The notes under the pieces are model-generated. The model was given only the letters and a program-made list of their open reading frames with translations. It was not told the origin of the DNA and ran no database searches. A stretch of DNA of 64,000 nt from contig NZ_CP042176.1 in assembly GCF_005937885.2 (NCBI RefSeq), positions 7,063,501 through 7,127,500 of the forward strand. The letters run 5' to 3'. A program made the translations under genes and the position numbers. Source of the stretch: Bradyrhizobium sp. KBS0727 (GTDB taxonomy: Bacteria; Pseudomonadota; Alphaproteobacteria; Rhizobiales; Xanthobacteraceae). Shown here one piece after another: positions 1 to 9,361 of this stretch; positions within the stretch are counted from its first letter, which is position 1; every line of letters starts with the position of its first letter.

Positions 1-1781
1 CGCTGACCTGATTGAGCACCTGCTCGGTACGGTCGAGCGCCGCACCATCGGGAAGCTGCACCGCGACCAGGAGGTAGCCCTGGTCCTCGATCGGAATGAA
101 ACCGGTCGGAACCCGCGACAGGCCGTAGCCCGCGATGCCGATCAGGATAAGGGCCGAGATCACCGACAGGTTGCTGTGGGCAACCAGGCGGCCCATCAGC
201 CGGCCATAGGCCACCTCAACGCGATCATAGACCGCGTTGAAGCCGCGATAGAAGAAGTTGCGCTGCTCGGGCGGCACCGGCCGGCGCAGCCACAGGGCGC
301 ACTGCGTCGGCTTCAGCGTCGCGGCATTGACGGCGCTGAGCAGCGCGGTCGCCGCGATCACCAGCGCGAATTGCGAGTACATCTTTCCGGTCAATCCCGG
401 CAGGAAAGCCGACGGCAGGAACACCGAGATCAGCACCAGCGTGATGCCGACGATCGGCGCGAACAGCGCATCCATCGCCGCGATCGCGGCATCATGGCCG
501 GACATGCCCTTTTCGATATTATGCGCCGCGCCCTCGACCACGACGATGGCGTCGTCGACCACGATGCCGATGGCCAGCACGATCGCAAACAGGGTCGAGA
601 TGTTGACGGTGAAACCGAGCGCTGCCATCGCCGCGAAAGCGCCGATGATCGTCACCGGCACCGTGGTTGCCGGCACCAGCATCGCGCGCCAGTCCTGCAG
701 GAAGATCAGGATCACGACCAGGACGAGCAAGCCGGCCTCGACCAGCGTCTTGTAGACCTCGTTGATCGATTCCGAGACGAATTTGGTGGTGTCGAACGGC
801 GTGGCGTAGGTAATGTCCTGCGGAAACGCCTTGGCCAGATCAGCCATCTTTTTCTGAACCGCGGCCTCGACCTCCAGCGCGTTGGCGCCCGGCGACTGGA
901 ACACGCCAATGCCGGTGGACGCCTTGTTGTTGAGCGAAAACACCTGGCTGTAGGTCTGGGCGCCGAGCTCGACCCAGCCGACGTCGCGCACGCGCGTGAC
1001 GTCGCCATTGTTGCCGGTCTTGACGATGACATCCTCGAACTGGCTCTTGTCGTCGAGCCGCCCGTTGACGTTCAGCGTGTACTGGAACGCCTGGCCCGCG
1101 GGTGTCGGCGGTGCGCCGATCTGGCCGGCCGTGACCTGCTGGCTCTGCTGCTGGATCGACTGGATGACGTCCTGTGGCATCAGTCCGCGCACTTGCAGCT
1201 TGTTCGGGTCGAGCCAGACCCGCATCGAGTATTGGCCGGCGCCGAACACGGTGACGTTGCCGACACCGGGCAGCCGCGCCAGCTCGTCCTTGATGTTGAT
1301 GGTGGCGTAATTGCTCAGGAACAGGCTGTCATAGGTCGAATTCGGCGAACTCAGCGTCACGAACAAAAGGATCGCGGTCGACCGCTTCTGCACCGTGACG
1401 CCCTGATTCTGCACCGATTGCGGCAACTGCGACAGCGCGCTCGACACCCGGTTCTGCACCAGCACCTGCGCGAAGTTGAGGTCGGTGCCGATCTTGAACG
1501 TGACCGTCAGCGAATAGGTGCCGTCGGCGCCGCTGTAGGACTGCATGTAGAGCATGTCCTCGACACCATTGACCTGCTGCTCGATCGGCAGCGCCACGGT
1601 ATCGATCACGGTCTTGGCGCTGGCGCCGGGATAGCGGGTCGTGACCTGGACGGTCGGCGGCACGATATCCGGATATTGCGCGACGGCCAGGCGGAACAGG
1701 CATACGCCGCCGATCAGGACCATCAGGATCGCGATGACGTTGGAAAGGACGGGCCGCTCGATGAAGAATTTCGAAATCATG
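1..1781 (-). CDS. RND efflux permease, HAE1/AcrB type (partial, C-terminus outside window)
   Basis: Inner-membrane proton-driven pump subunit of a tripartite exporter for drugs or other hydrophobic compounds. About 593 residues are present; members of the family usually have about 1050, so the C-terminal half runs off the left edge. The N-terminus MISKFFIERPVLSNVIAI is the usual first membrane helix with its ERP motif, followed by a periplasmic porter region, and VVDDAIVVVE near residue 407 carries the paired aspartates of the TM4 proton relay. The ATG at 1781 lies 7 nt after the stop of the adaptor gene, so the two are cotranscribed. The substrate cannot be told from sequence, and no local regulator gene is seen. 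Confidence 0.95.
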
Positions 1782-1788
1782 GCCGGAC

Positions 1789-2958
1789 CTACTTTTTCGA
1801 TGCCGGCTGCGCTTCGATCTTCTGCAGTTGCGGATCGACCTTCTGGCCTGGGATCGCGCGCAGCAGTCCCGCAGTGACGATGCGGTCATCGGGCTTCAAC
1901 CCGGTTTCGATGACGCGCAACTCCCCCTCCAGCGGTCCGGTCCGGACCTTGCGCGGTTCGACGATGTTTTCGCCGTTCACGACCAGCACGTAGCGGCCGG
2001 CCTGATCGCTGCCCAATGCAACGTCGGGCACCAGCAGCGCATTCTGTTGCTGCTCGAAGGGGACGCGGACGCGAACGTAGTATCCCGGCAGCAAGACGCG
2101 GTCGGGATTGGGCAGCACACCGCGCACCGCCAGCGTGCCGGTCGACTGGTTGATGGTCGGCGCCGCATAGTCGAGCTTGCCCTTGTGCGGGTAGCCGGTG
2201 TCGGTCTGCAGGCCGACCTCGATCGGCAGCGATTTGAGATCGTCCGACGTCATGCCGCGCCGCCGAGCCTCTTCGCGAACCCGCAGCACGTCCTGCTCGT
2301 TGACATTGAAGTTCACGTAGATCGGATCGAGCGCCACGATGGTGGCAAGCTGCGTCGGCGACGCCGCGCCGACGAGTTCGCCGATGGAGACGAGATGGGC
2401 GCTGACGATGCCGTCGAACGGTGCGACGACGTTGGTATAACCGTAATTGACCGCCGCGATCCTCGTATTGACCTCGGCCTGCTGCAGATTCGCCTGCGCG
2501 TTGTCGCGCGCCGATGTCGAGGTATCCAGCGTCGCCTGCGAGACCGCCTGCCGCTGCACCAGGTCCGACTGGCGCTTGAAGTCGGCTTCGGCCTGCCTCA
2601 GCGACGCCTGCGCGCCGGCTTCGGCCGCCTGCGCCTGCTCGAGTTTCAGCTTGTAGGTATCGGGCTCGATCGTAAACAGCGTGGTGCCTTCCTTGACGAA
2701 GGTGCCGTCCTGATAATTGATCGTTTGCAAGAATCCCTGCACGCGCGCGACGAGATCGACATTCTTGATCGGCGCGGTATTGCCGGTCGCTTCCAGATAG
2801 CGCGTGATGGACCGTTGCACTGGAACGGCGACTTCAACTTTCGGCGGTGGAGGTGAAACAAAACTATTTTGTTCGCAGGCACTTAAGGCCACGGACGCGA
2901 ATATGACGAAAGCCATTCGCGGCGCGGTGAAGACATGTTGCGAACGCGTTGGCTTCAT
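1789..2958 (-). CDS. RND efflux periplasmic adaptor (membrane fusion protein), lipoprotein
   Basis: Adaptor that links the RND permease to an outer-membrane channel. The 389-residue product starts with a lipoprotein signal whose lipobox LSAC places the lipidated cysteine at residue 28. Two half-motifs of the lipoyl-like domain follow (VARVQGFLQ near 65 and VAPFDGIVS near 175), separated by a Gln/Ala-rich helical hairpin, then beta-barrel and membrane-proximal domains. I chose the ATG at 2958 because it begins directly at the signal peptide; an in-frame start at 2988 adds ten unlikely residues. It is first in a two-gene operon with the permease. No outer-membrane channel gene is in the window. 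Confidence 0.93.
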   Translation of the reverse strand: MKPTRSQHVFTAPRMAFVIFASVALSACEQNSFVSPPPPKVEVAVPVQRSITRYLEATGNTAPIKNVDLVARVQGFLQTINYQDGTFVKEGTTLFTIEPDTYKLKLEQAQAAEAGAQASLRQAEADFKRQSDLVQRQAVSQATLDTSTSARDNAQANLQQAEVNTRIAAVNYGYTNVVAPFDGIVSAHLVSIGELVGAASPTQLATIVALDPIYVNFNVNEQDVLRVREEARRRGMTSDDLKSLPIEVGLQTDTGYPHKGKLDYAAPTINQSTGTLAVRGVLPNPDRVLLPGYYVRVRVPFEQQQNALLVPDVALGSDQAGRYVLVVNGENIVEPRKVRTGPLEGELRVIETGLKPDDRIVTAGLLRAIPGQKVDPQLQKIEAQPASKK

Positions 2959-3161
2959 TTTGCATGTCCCGATACGTTTGTTTTGCAACAGGCTTTCTAT
3001 TCAGAACCCGTCGTCCGCCAATCCCGCGAAAGTAGCAACAATCTGCTTGCAGTGGAACCCGAAACCGAAAATGATATCGCGCAGAAGTTATTTCCCCGGC
3101 TCATTATGATTTTCTTCGTCTGAAGCGGCGATGTTCGCAACAACGCCAAGGATGTATTCAA

Positions 3162-4025
3162 ATGACCAACACGTTGACACGTGCAGCGACGCTTGGTGCC
3201 GTGATCACGGCCGCAATTTTCGCGAGTGCCGCACCTGCGTTCCCGCAAGTCCCGACCCAGGCACAGCGTGACGCCATCAAGTCAGAATGCAGATCCGATT
3301 ACATGGCGCATTGCTCCAGCATTCCGCCGGGTGGCGAGGCCTCGCTGCAATGCCTGCAGAAGAACATGTCGAGCCTTGCCCCGGGTTGTCAGAGCGCCGT
3401 GAAAGCCGTCGAAGCGCCGGCCGCACCGAAGGCTGAATCTGCACCTGCGGCGCCGAAGGTCGAGTCCGCGCCATCGGGCGAGACCGCCAAGCCGGCCGCC
3501 GAGACCGCGCCGCCCAAGACTTCGACACCCCAGACTTCAACTCCCAAGACACCGCCACCGCCGAAGGCCGCGGCAGCGAAGCAGCCGACCGGCGCGCAGA
3601 TTTCCGCGATACGCAGCGCCTGCCGCTCCGACTATCCAAAGGTCTGCGCGGGCGTCCCGACCGGCGGCGCCCCGGCACTGCAATGCCTGGAAACGAACAA
3701 GGCAAAGCTCTCGGCCGGTTGCGAGAAGGCCGTCGCCGCGGCGACCGGCGGCGTAGCGGCGCCCGCGGCTGGAACGGCTCCGGCTGCCGCGGGAGCGGCC
3801 CCCGCCGCTGCGGCAGCACCCGCTGCCCCCGTCGTGATCGTGCTGCGCCCGATGCGGCCGCGCGAAGAACTGTTCGTGCTGCGTTCGGCCTGCGGCGGCG
3901 ATGTCCGCACCATCTGCGGCGGCGTGGCCCCCGGCGGCGGCCGGATCGTGCAGTGTCTGGCGACCAACGCCGCGCGGCTTTCGCCGCCATGTCAGGATGT
4001 GCTGTCGCAGTTCAGGGCACAGTAG
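3162..4025 (+). CDS. Secreted protein with three four-cysteine repeats
   Basis: Function unknown. The 287-residue protein has a Sec signal peptide (about residues 1-28, ending near APAFPQ) and three copies of a 43-residue module, each with the exact spacing C-x7-C-x12-C-x11-C and a central PPGG/PTGG/PGGG turn. Modules lie near residues 40-85, 145-190 and 237-282, joined by Ala/Pro/Thr-rich linkers that look flexible and extracytoplasmic. The pattern resembles the cysteine-rich repeat found in the Golgi protein GLG1 and in many small rhizobial proteins. AAGGA lies about 9 nt before the ATG. A single-module relative follows 52 nt downstream, so the two probably form one unit. Disulfide-bonded periplasmic modules are an inference. 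Confidence 0.8.
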   Translation: MTNTLTRAATLGAVITAAIFASAAPAFPQVPTQAQRDAIKSECRSDYMAHCSSIPPGGEASLQCLQKNMSSLAPGCQSAVKAVEAPAAPKAESAPAAPKVESAPSGETAKPAAETAPPKTSTPQTSTPKTPPPPKAAAAKQPTGAQISAIRSACRSDYPKVCAGVPTGGAPALQCLETNKAKLSAGCEKAVAAATGGVAAPAAGTAPAAAGAAPAAAAAPAAPVVIVLRPMRPREELFVLRSACGGDVRTICGGVAPGGGRIVQCLATNAARLSPPCQDVLSQFRAQ

Positions 4026-4077
4026 CGCCCGCACCGCCGACGATCCCGACATGATCGAAACGACGAAAGGAAAATCG

Positions 4078-4302
4078 ATGTACCGCGCCCTCCTTACCGC
4101 AGCCACCCTGCTTTGCGTTTCGCAGACCGCATTCGCGCAGGAATTGACCGCCGCGCAGCGCGACGCCTGCAAGGGCGACTACGTGAAATACTGCAAGAGC
4201 GTGGTCCCCGGCGGCGGGCGGATCATCGCCTGCCTCGCCAAGGAGAGCGACAAGCTGACCCCCGCCTGCAAGATGGTGCTGGAGGCGGCAGAGAAGAAAT
4301 AG
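4078..4302 (+). CDS. Small secreted protein with one four-cysteine repeat
   Basis: This 74-residue protein has a signal peptide (MYRALLTAATLLCVSQTAFA) followed by one module with the same C-x7-C-x12-C-x11-C spacing as the three modules of the preceding gene, including the PGGGRI turn. AAAGGAAA lies just before the ATG. It reads as the single-domain paralogue of the upstream gene and is probably cotranscribed. The function is unknown; with four cysteines in a mature chain of about 54 residues it is likely a disulfide-bonded periplasmic protein. Confidence 0.8.
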   Translation: MYRALLTAATLLCVSQTAFAQELTAAQRDACKGDYVKYCKSVVPGGGRIIACLAKESDKLTPACKMVLEAAEKK

Positions 4303-4434
4303 AACAGCCATGAACCGTGCCGGCAAGTTGCGCCCGCCGGACCGGCGAGATCGGCGTGCGAACGCCCGACATCCATCCGCAGAACATTGCACCACCTGAA
4401 TGCACATCAACCAAAACAATTCCGGGAGAACACC

Positions 4435-4644
4435 ATGCGTTCCATGCTGATCATTGCCTCCGCCCTCTTCGCCTTTGGCGCAGCCATGACGTTCGAGGCG
4501 AGCGATGCCAAAGCGGTCGTCTGCGCCAACGGTGTGGTACGCGCCGGTTGCGCCGGACCGCGCGGCGCCGTCGTCGTGCGCAAGCCCGTCGCGGTCTGCC
4601 GCTGGGTCTGGGTCGGCGGCGTGAAGGTGCGCCGCTGCGCCTAA
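4435..4644 (+). CDS. Small secreted hypothetical protein
   Basis: A 69-residue product with a hydrophobic signal (MRSMLIIASALFAFGAAMTF) and a short mature part rich in Val, Ala, Arg and Cys (four cysteines). GGGAGA precedes the ATG by about 8 nt. Similar short exported proteins with a VVxKP and CRWVWVGGV tail are common in Bradyrhizobium-like genomes, but I know of no function. It does not carry the four-cysteine spacing of its two upstream neighbours. A hairpin follows about 80 nt after the stop. Confidence 0.65.
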   Translation: MRSMLIIASALFAFGAAMTFEASDAKAVVCANGVVRAGCAGPRGAVVVRKPVAVCRWVWVGGVKVRRCA

Positions 4645-4720
4645 ATCGCTGTTGCATCCGGGTCGGGGCCAACACTGCACCGGCGGTTCACCCGGATAGG
4701 CCAGTCCAACCGAAAGACCT

Positions 4721-4754
4721 AAGCCCGGTTCTGATATTTTCAGGACCGGGCTTT
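4721..4754 (+). terminator. Intrinsic terminator-like hairpin
   Basis: Arms AAGCCCGGTTCTGA and TCAGGACCGGGCTT pair over 14 positions with one G-T pair, around a short AT-rich loop, and are followed by TTC. It lies between the small secreted genes and the salicylyl-CoA operon and would insulate the latter. Confidence 0.65.
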
Positions 4755-4803
4755 CGACCGGACACGCGATCATTTTTCCCCTAGCGGAATTTTCCGGCGC
4801 GGA

Positions 4804-4839
4804 TTAGTGTGACCGCAATTAGTCAGTATACTGTCGATT
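4804..4839 (+). promoter_or_regulatory. Promoter and probable MarR operator of the salicylyl-CoA operon
   Basis: A plausible promoter TTAGTG-N17-TATACT (-10 at 4827-4832) precedes the GTG start at 4852. Overlapping the -10 is GTCAGTATACTGTC (4822-4835), containing the perfect palindrome CAGTATACTG. The same 14-mer with one change sits at 10045-10058 before gentisate dioxygenase. The sharing suggests control by the MarR protein encoded at 8834-9361. Confidence 0.6.
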
Positions 4840-4851
4840 GGGAGGAAGGAC

Positions 4852-5991
4852 GTGCGTATCGCCGTGATCGGCGGAGGCCCTGGCGGTCTCTACTTCGCCT
4901 ATCTCTGGAAGCGGCGTCATCCGGACGCCGAGATCGACCTGTTCGAACAGAACCCCGAAGGCGCGACCTGGGGTTTTGGCGTGGTGTTCTCCGAACAGGC
5001 GCTGGAATTCCTGCGCGCCGACGACCCCGAGACGGTCGACGCGATTACGCCACGGATGGAGAGCTGGAAGAACATCACGCTCAACCTGCGCGGTGAAAGC
5101 GTCGAAATCGACGGCGTCGGCTTCTCCTCGATCGGCCGGCTCGAATTGCTGACCATCCTGCAGCAGCGGGTCCGCACCGCCGGCGTTACGCCGCGATACG
5201 ACACGACGATTCAATCGGTCGACGAACTCAGGAGATACGACCTGATCGTTGCCGCCGACGGGTTGAACTCGCTGGTGCGCCGCGGCTTCGAGCAGGCGTT
5301 CGGCGCCTCGGTCTCGCATTCGACCAACAAATTCGCCTGGTACGGCACCAGCAAACGCTTTGCCACGCTGTCGCAGACCTTCGTGAAGACCGATCTCGGA
5401 TCGTTCAACGCCCATCACTACCGCTATGCGCCCGCCATGAGCACCTTCCTGGTCGAATGCGACGCGGCGACGTGGCAGGCCTATGGTTTCGAACACAAGA
5501 CGATCGAGCAGTCGCAGGCGATCTGCGAGGCAGTCTTCGCCGACACCCTCGACGGCCATGCGCTGGTGTCGAACAAATCGGTGTGGCGCAATTTTCCCTG
5601 GATCTGGAACGAGAACTGGTCGTCGCGGAATATGGTGCTGATCGGCGATGCCCTGCACTCGGCGCACTTCTCGATCGGCTCGGGAACGCGGCTCGCGATC
5701 GAGGACGCGATCGCGCTCACCAAGGCGCTGGAGGCGGAGACGGAGATTTCCGCGGCGCTTGCCCGCTATCAGGCCGAGCGCAAGCCGATCGTGAAGAAAC
5801 TGGTGACGGCCGCGCGCACCAGCGCCGGCTGGTACGAGCATTTCCCCGAACACATGAAGCTCGATCTGATGGATTTCGCCCATAGCTACATCACCCGTTC
5901 GGGGCGGATCGACGATATCAGGTTGCGCGCGATGTCGCCGAAATTCATGGCGCGCTACGAAGCCGCGAAGCAAAGCGGGAGCCGGTCATGA
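4852..5991 (+). CDS. Salicylyl-CoA 5-hydroxylase-like FAD monooxygenase (single domain)
   Basis: Likely hydroxylates an ortho-substituted benzoyl-CoA, best guess salicylyl-CoA to gentisyl-CoA, using NAD(P)H and O2. The 379-residue chain has the FAD motif GGGPGG at residues 7-12, the family signature WGFGVVFSEQ, and the second FAD motif GDALHSAHF near 265. It matches the N-terminal half of 2-aminobenzoyl-CoA monooxygenase/reductase and the single-domain salicylyl-CoA hydroxylases; the old-yellow-enzyme half is absent, which argues against anthranilate as substrate. The GTG start has a strong GGAGGAAGG site. Its last codons overlap the CoA ligase start (ATGA). The family is certain, the substrate is inferred from the gentisate genes next door. 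Confidence 0.8.
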   Translation: MRIAVIGGGPGGLYFAYLWKRRHPDAEIDLFEQNPEGATWGFGVVFSEQALEFLRADDPETVDAITPRMESWKNITLNLRGESVEIDGVGFSSIGRLELLTILQQRVRTAGVTPRYDTTIQSVDELRRYDLIVAADGLNSLVRRGFEQAFGASVSHSTNKFAWYGTSKRFATLSQTFVKTDLGSFNAHHYRYAPAMSTFLVECDAATWQAYGFEHKTIEQSQAICEAVFADTLDGHALVSNKSVWRNFPWIWNENWSSRNMVLIGDALHSAHFSIGSGTRLAIEDAIALTKALEAETEISAALARYQAERKPIVKKLVTAARTSAGWYEHFPEHMKLDLMDFAHSYITRSGRIDDIRLRAMSPKFMARYEAAKQSGSRS

Positions 5992-7601
5992 CGCACGAGA
6001 TCACCGACGCTGTCCCGCGGGATAACCCCGGCGCGCGCGAGATCGGCTTTACGATTCCCGAGCGTTACAATGCCAGCCGCATCCTGTTCGATAATCTGGC
6101 CGAAGGCCACGGCGACCGACTGGCGCTCACCGGCCCCGGCGGCAACACCACTTATGCCGAACTCTGCGCCGACGCCTCGCGATGGGGTCACGGCTTTCAG
6201 TCGCTGGGCCTGAAACGCGGCGACCGCATCCTGATGTTCCTCGACGATACGCCGGCCTATCCGGCGGCATTTTTCGGCGCGGTGCTGGCGGGCTTCGTGC
6301 CGCTGTTGATCAACACGCTGACGCCGCCGGACCTGCTGCAGTTCTACCTCTCGGACGCCAGTGCCACGGTCGCGGTCGCCGATGCCGAATTCACGCCCCG
6401 ATTCAACACCGAGGCCTGCAAGGACACGCAGCTGCAAACGCTGATCGTCGTCAATGGCGCCGCCGGCGAGCACGCCGTGCCCACCGCGCTGGTCGCCGAA
6501 CCATGGCTGCAAGGTTTTGCCACCGAACTGGCGGAAGCCGACACCGGCCGGGACGAGATGGCGTTCTGGATGTACTCCTCGGGCTCGACCGGCCGCCCAA
6601 AGGGCATCGTGCATCTGCAGCACGACATGGCCTATAGCGAGCGGGCGTTCGCGCGCAACGTGCTCAAGCTGACGGCCAACGACATCTGCTTCTCGGTGCC
6701 AAAAATCTTTTTCGCCTATGGTTTTGGTAATGCCATCACCTTCCCGTTCTCGGTCGGTGCCGCGACGTTGCTGCTGCCGGGTCAGCCGAAACCGGCCGCG
6801 ATTTTCGAGGCGATCGGAAAATATCGTCCGTCGCACTTCTTCGGATTGCCGACACTCTACACCTCGCTGACCAAAGCCGACGGCGCATCGACCGCCGATT
6901 TCTCGTCCCTGCGCATGGCGCTGTCGGCGGCCGAAGTGCTGTCGGCTGATGTCTTCAACGGCTGGAAGACGCTGACCGGCCTCGAAATTGTCGAAGGTCT
7001 CGGCTCTACCGAAGTGCTGCACATCTACCTTTCCAACCGGCCCGAACAGAAAAAGCTCGGTGCCGCCGGTCTGCGCGTGCCCGGCTACGAAATCGCGCTA
7101 CGTAACAAGGACGGCCGCGACGTTGCCGACAACGAGGAAGGCATCTTGTGGGTGCGCGGCGACTCCAACACGCCGCTGTACTGGAACCGGCCCGACAAAT
7201 CCGCCGAGACGATCCGCGACGGCGGCTGGATCTACACCGGCGACCGCTTCGTGCGTGATTCCGACGGCTTTCACTTCTTCCGCGGCCGCGCCGACGACCT
7301 GATCAAGATCTCCGGCCAATGGGTCTACCCGCTCGAAGTCGAGCTCTGCCTCGCCGAACATCCCGACATCAGGGAATGCGCGGTCTACGCCGCCGAGCTG
7401 CCGGATCGCCGCATGACGCTGAAGGCGGTGGTGGTGATGAACAGGAGCGGCTTCGACGCTAACGATGCGACGAAGCGGCTGCAGGAGTACGTCAAGGCAA
7501 AGCTGCTTCCTTACAAATATCCGCGCGAGATCACGTTTGCCGAGGAGCTGCCGAAGACCGGCACGGGGAAGATCGACCGCCAGGCCGTGATGAAGATGTA
7601 G
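5988..7601 (+). CDS. Benzoate/salicylate-type CoA ligase
   Basis: Adenylate-forming enzyme that would activate an aromatic acid with ATP and CoA for the hydroxylase encoded just upstream. The 537-residue length fits the benzoate-CoA ligase family. The P-loop-like motif YSSGSTGRPKG lies near residues 195-205, a GxxSTE-type segment (GLGSTEVLHI) near 340, the hinge motif YTGDRF near 423 and the catalytic lysine in KTGTGKIDR at Lys528. The 4-nt ATGA overlap with the hydroxylase gene implies translational coupling, and that pairing (ligase plus ring hydroxylase acting on the thioester) supports salicylate as substrate. Anthranilate or benzoate remain possible. No gentisyl-CoA thioesterase gene is nearby. 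Confidence 0.88.
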   Translation: MTHEITDAVPRDNPGAREIGFTIPERYNASRILFDNLAEGHGDRLALTGPGGNTTYAELCADASRWGHGFQSLGLKRGDRILMFLDDTPAYPAAFFGAVLAGFVPLLINTLTPPDLLQFYLSDASATVAVADAEFTPRFNTEACKDTQLQTLIVVNGAAGEHAVPTALVAEPWLQGFATELAEADTGRDEMAFWMYSSGSTGRPKGIVHLQHDMAYSERAFARNVLKLTANDICFSVPKIFFAYGFGNAITFPFSVGAATLLLPGQPKPAAIFEAIGKYRPSHFFGLPTLYTSLTKADGASTADFSSLRMALSAAEVLSADVFNGWKTLTGLEIVEGLGSTEVLHIYLSNRPEQKKLGAAGLRVPGYEIALRNKDGRDVADNEEGILWVRGDSNTPLYWNRPDKSAETIRDGGWIYTGDRFVRDSDGFHFFRGRADDLIKISGQWVYPLEVELCLAEHPDIRECAVYAAELPDRRMTLKAVVVMNRSGFDANDATKRLQEYVKAKLLPYKYPREITFAEELPKTGTGKIDRQAVMKM

Positions 7602-7625
7602 GAGATCTTCGTAGCAACAAACACG

Positions 7626-7653
7626 GTGTCGTCCCGGCCTTGAGCGACGACAC
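7626..7653. terminator. Hairpin between convergent operons (weak terminator candidate)
   Basis: Perfect 8-bp arms GTGTCGTC and GACGACAC flank a 12-nt loop between the convergent CoA ligase and 3-hydroxybenzoate hydroxylase genes. There is no T tract on either side, so termination is only a guess. Confidence 0.35.
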
Positions 7654-8834
7654 TAACTCCCCAGCCCGGTCCCGCCATAGAGCCAGGTCAGATCGCCAAG
7701 ATAATCTTCCTGCGATTTCGCACGCATGATCGCGTTGCGGATGCGGGCGTGTTCGCCGGATGGGTGATAGATGTGCTCGCCGATCGCGCGCGACAGCATC
7801 TGCACCTTCGCGGTGCGCGGAAAGCGCTGCGCGCGATAGGCTTCAAGCGCGTCGGCCTGTTCATCAAAATGCGACAGCATATGCGACAGGCACACCGCGT
7901 CTTCCATCGCCTGGCAGGCGCCTTGTGCGAAATATTGCAGCATCGGATGCGCGGCGTCGCCGAGCAGCGCGACGCGGCCGTCGACCCAGCGCTCGACGGG
8001 ATCGCGGTCGCATAGCACCCATAGCCGCCAGTTCTTGCCGTGCCGGATGATTTCCCGCGCACGCTCATGCACGTGGCCGAAGCCCTGCATGACTTCCTGG
8101 TCGGAAACCGGCTTCCCCGCCACCGGCTCCGGCGCGTCGTTGTGATAGGTGACGACGAGGTTGAACACCTTCCAGCCCGACAGCGGATAATGCACGATGT
8201 GGCATTTCGGTCCGGCCCACAGCGTCGCCGCGTTCCAGCGCAAATCTTCCGGCATCTGTTCGGTCGGAATCACCGAGCGGTAGGTCGTGTGACCGGACAC
8301 CCGCGGCGGTCCGTCGGAGATGACCTGTTTGCGAACGTTGGACCACAGCCCGTCGGCGCCGATCAGAAGCCGGCCCGTGACGCGTTCGCCGTTCGCCAGC
8401 CGCGCCGTCACCGACGAGCCATCCTGGTCGTAGCCGGTGACCTCGCTGCTCACGCGCAATTCGATCAGGTCGTGGCTCTCGCAGGCGCGCAGGAAGACGC
8501 CATGCAGGTCGCCGCGATGCACCACCGCATAGGGATTGCCGAAGCGCGCGCGAAACGCCTCGCGCAGGTCGACATGGGTGATCTCCTCGGCAGTCATCGC
8601 ATCCATCAGCCGGAGCTGATCGATATAGACGGCCATGCTTCGCGCCGCCTCGCCGACGCCGAGATAGTCGAAGGCGTGAAATGCATTGGGCCCGAGCTGG
8701 ATACCGGCGCCGATTTCGCCGAGGCTGGAAGCCTTCTCGAGCAGGATCGAGCGGATGCCCTTCTGTGCCAGGCCAAGCGCCGTGGCCAGTCCGCCGATGC
8801 CGCCGCCCGCGATCAGGACCGGTCGCACGTCCAT
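7653..8834 (-). CDS. 3-hydroxybenzoate 6-hydroxylase (FAD monooxygenase)
   Basis: Converts 3-hydroxybenzoate to gentisate with NADH and O2. The 393-residue size is typical. GGGIGG at residues 10-15 binds the FAD ADP part, the GADG-type motif LIGADGLWS lies near 155, and GDAAHPMLQYFAQGACQ near 290 is characteristic of this subgroup rather than of salicylate 1-hydroxylase. The ATG at 8834 shares its A with the TGA stop of the MarR gene, which fixes the start; a longer in-frame reading runs through the MarR gene and is not real. It is the last gene of a maleylpyruvate isomerase-MarR-hydroxylase operon. Confidence 0.88.
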   Translation of the reverse strand: MDVRPVLIAGGGIGGLATALGLAQKGIRSILLEKASSLGEIGAGIQLGPNAFHAFDYLGVGEAARSMAVYIDQLRLMDAMTAEEITHVDLREAFRARFGNPYAVVHRGDLHGVFLRACESHDLIELRVSSEVTGYDQDGSSVTARLANGERVTGRLLIGADGLWSNVRKQVISDGPPRVSGHTTYRSVIPTEQMPEDLRWNAATLWAGPKCHIVHYPLSGWKVFNLVVTYHNDAPEPVAGKPVSDQEVMQGFGHVHERAREIIRHGKNWRLWVLCDRDPVERWVDGRVALLGDAAHPMLQYFAQGACQAMEDAVCLSHMLSHFDEQADALEAYRAQRFPRTAKVQMLSRAIGEHIYHPSGEHARIRNAIMRAKSQEDYLGDLTWLYGGTGLGS

Positions 8835-9361
8835 CAGCCCGACTTTCCCAGATGTTCGAGCGCGTCTTCGGCACGCAGCGGCACCCGTGATGCTTCGTTG
8901 TTGAGATCGACCAGTTGCGTCAGCAGTGTCAGCAGCGTCTTGCGGTCGGCCGGCTTCAGCGGCTGCAGCATCCGCGCCTGCGCCCGATCGACCACCGGCA
9001 TGATTTCGCGCAGCAAGGCGCTGCCCGCCTTGGTGAGATAGAGCAGTTTGACGCGCTTGTCCTCGCGCGCCGGTTTGCGCTCGATCAGGGTTTTGGTCTC
9101 CAGCCGTTCGATCACATTGCCGAGCGTGGAGCGGTCGAATGCGATCACCGCGGACAGCCGCGTCGCGTCGATACCGGGATGGGTGTGGATCGCCACCAGG
9201 GCGGCGTATTGCACCGGCGTCAGGTCGAACGCCCGGCATTCCTCGACAAAGATCGCGACCGCGATCTGCTGCATCCGCCGGAACAGATAGCCCGGTGCGG
9301 CGTAGACCGCATCCATCGTGATGGGCGCAGATGGGGTAACGGGCGCGGGCTTACTCGGCAT
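8834..9361 (-). CDS. MarR-family regulator, probable gentisate pathway regulator
   Basis: A 175-residue winged-helix protein. The core (about residues 30-160) shows the MarR layout: dimerisation helices, an HTH with AALVAIHTHPGIDATRLSAV and a recognition helix DRSTLGNVIERLE, and a wing with the RKPAREDKRVKLLYLT basic tip. It overlaps the preceding isomerase gene by 11 nt and the hydroxylase gene by 1 nt, so all three are translated as one operon. Its likely sites are the near-identical palindromes at 10042-10061 and 4818-4839. The ligand, perhaps an aromatic acid or its CoA ester, is inferred from context. Confidence 0.85.
   Translation of the reverse strand: MPSKPAPVTPSAPITMDAVYAAPGYLFRRMQQIAVAIFVEECRAFDLTPVQYAALVAIHTHPGIDATRLSAVIAFDRSTLGNVIERLETKTLIERKPAREDKRVKLLYLTKAGSALLREIMPVVDRAQARMLQPLKPADRKTLLTLLTQLVDLNNEASRVPLRAEDALEHLGKSG

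Noticed and set aside
176..1993. Long open frame on the + strand opposite the RND permease
   Set aside because: It is antisense to a clear RND permease and its product is Arg/His/Asp-rich with no domain pattern, as expected of a shadow in high-GC DNA.
4776..4789. TTCCCCTAGCGGAA resembling the palindrome at 47975 and 54494
   Set aside because: It is one base shorter and one arm is mismatched, so I do not count it as a third operator.
7653..9239. Extended 528-residue reading of the 3-hydroxybenzoate hydroxylase
   Set aside because: The first 135 residues are a wrong-frame reading of the MarR gene; the true ATG at 8834 overlaps the MarR stop.
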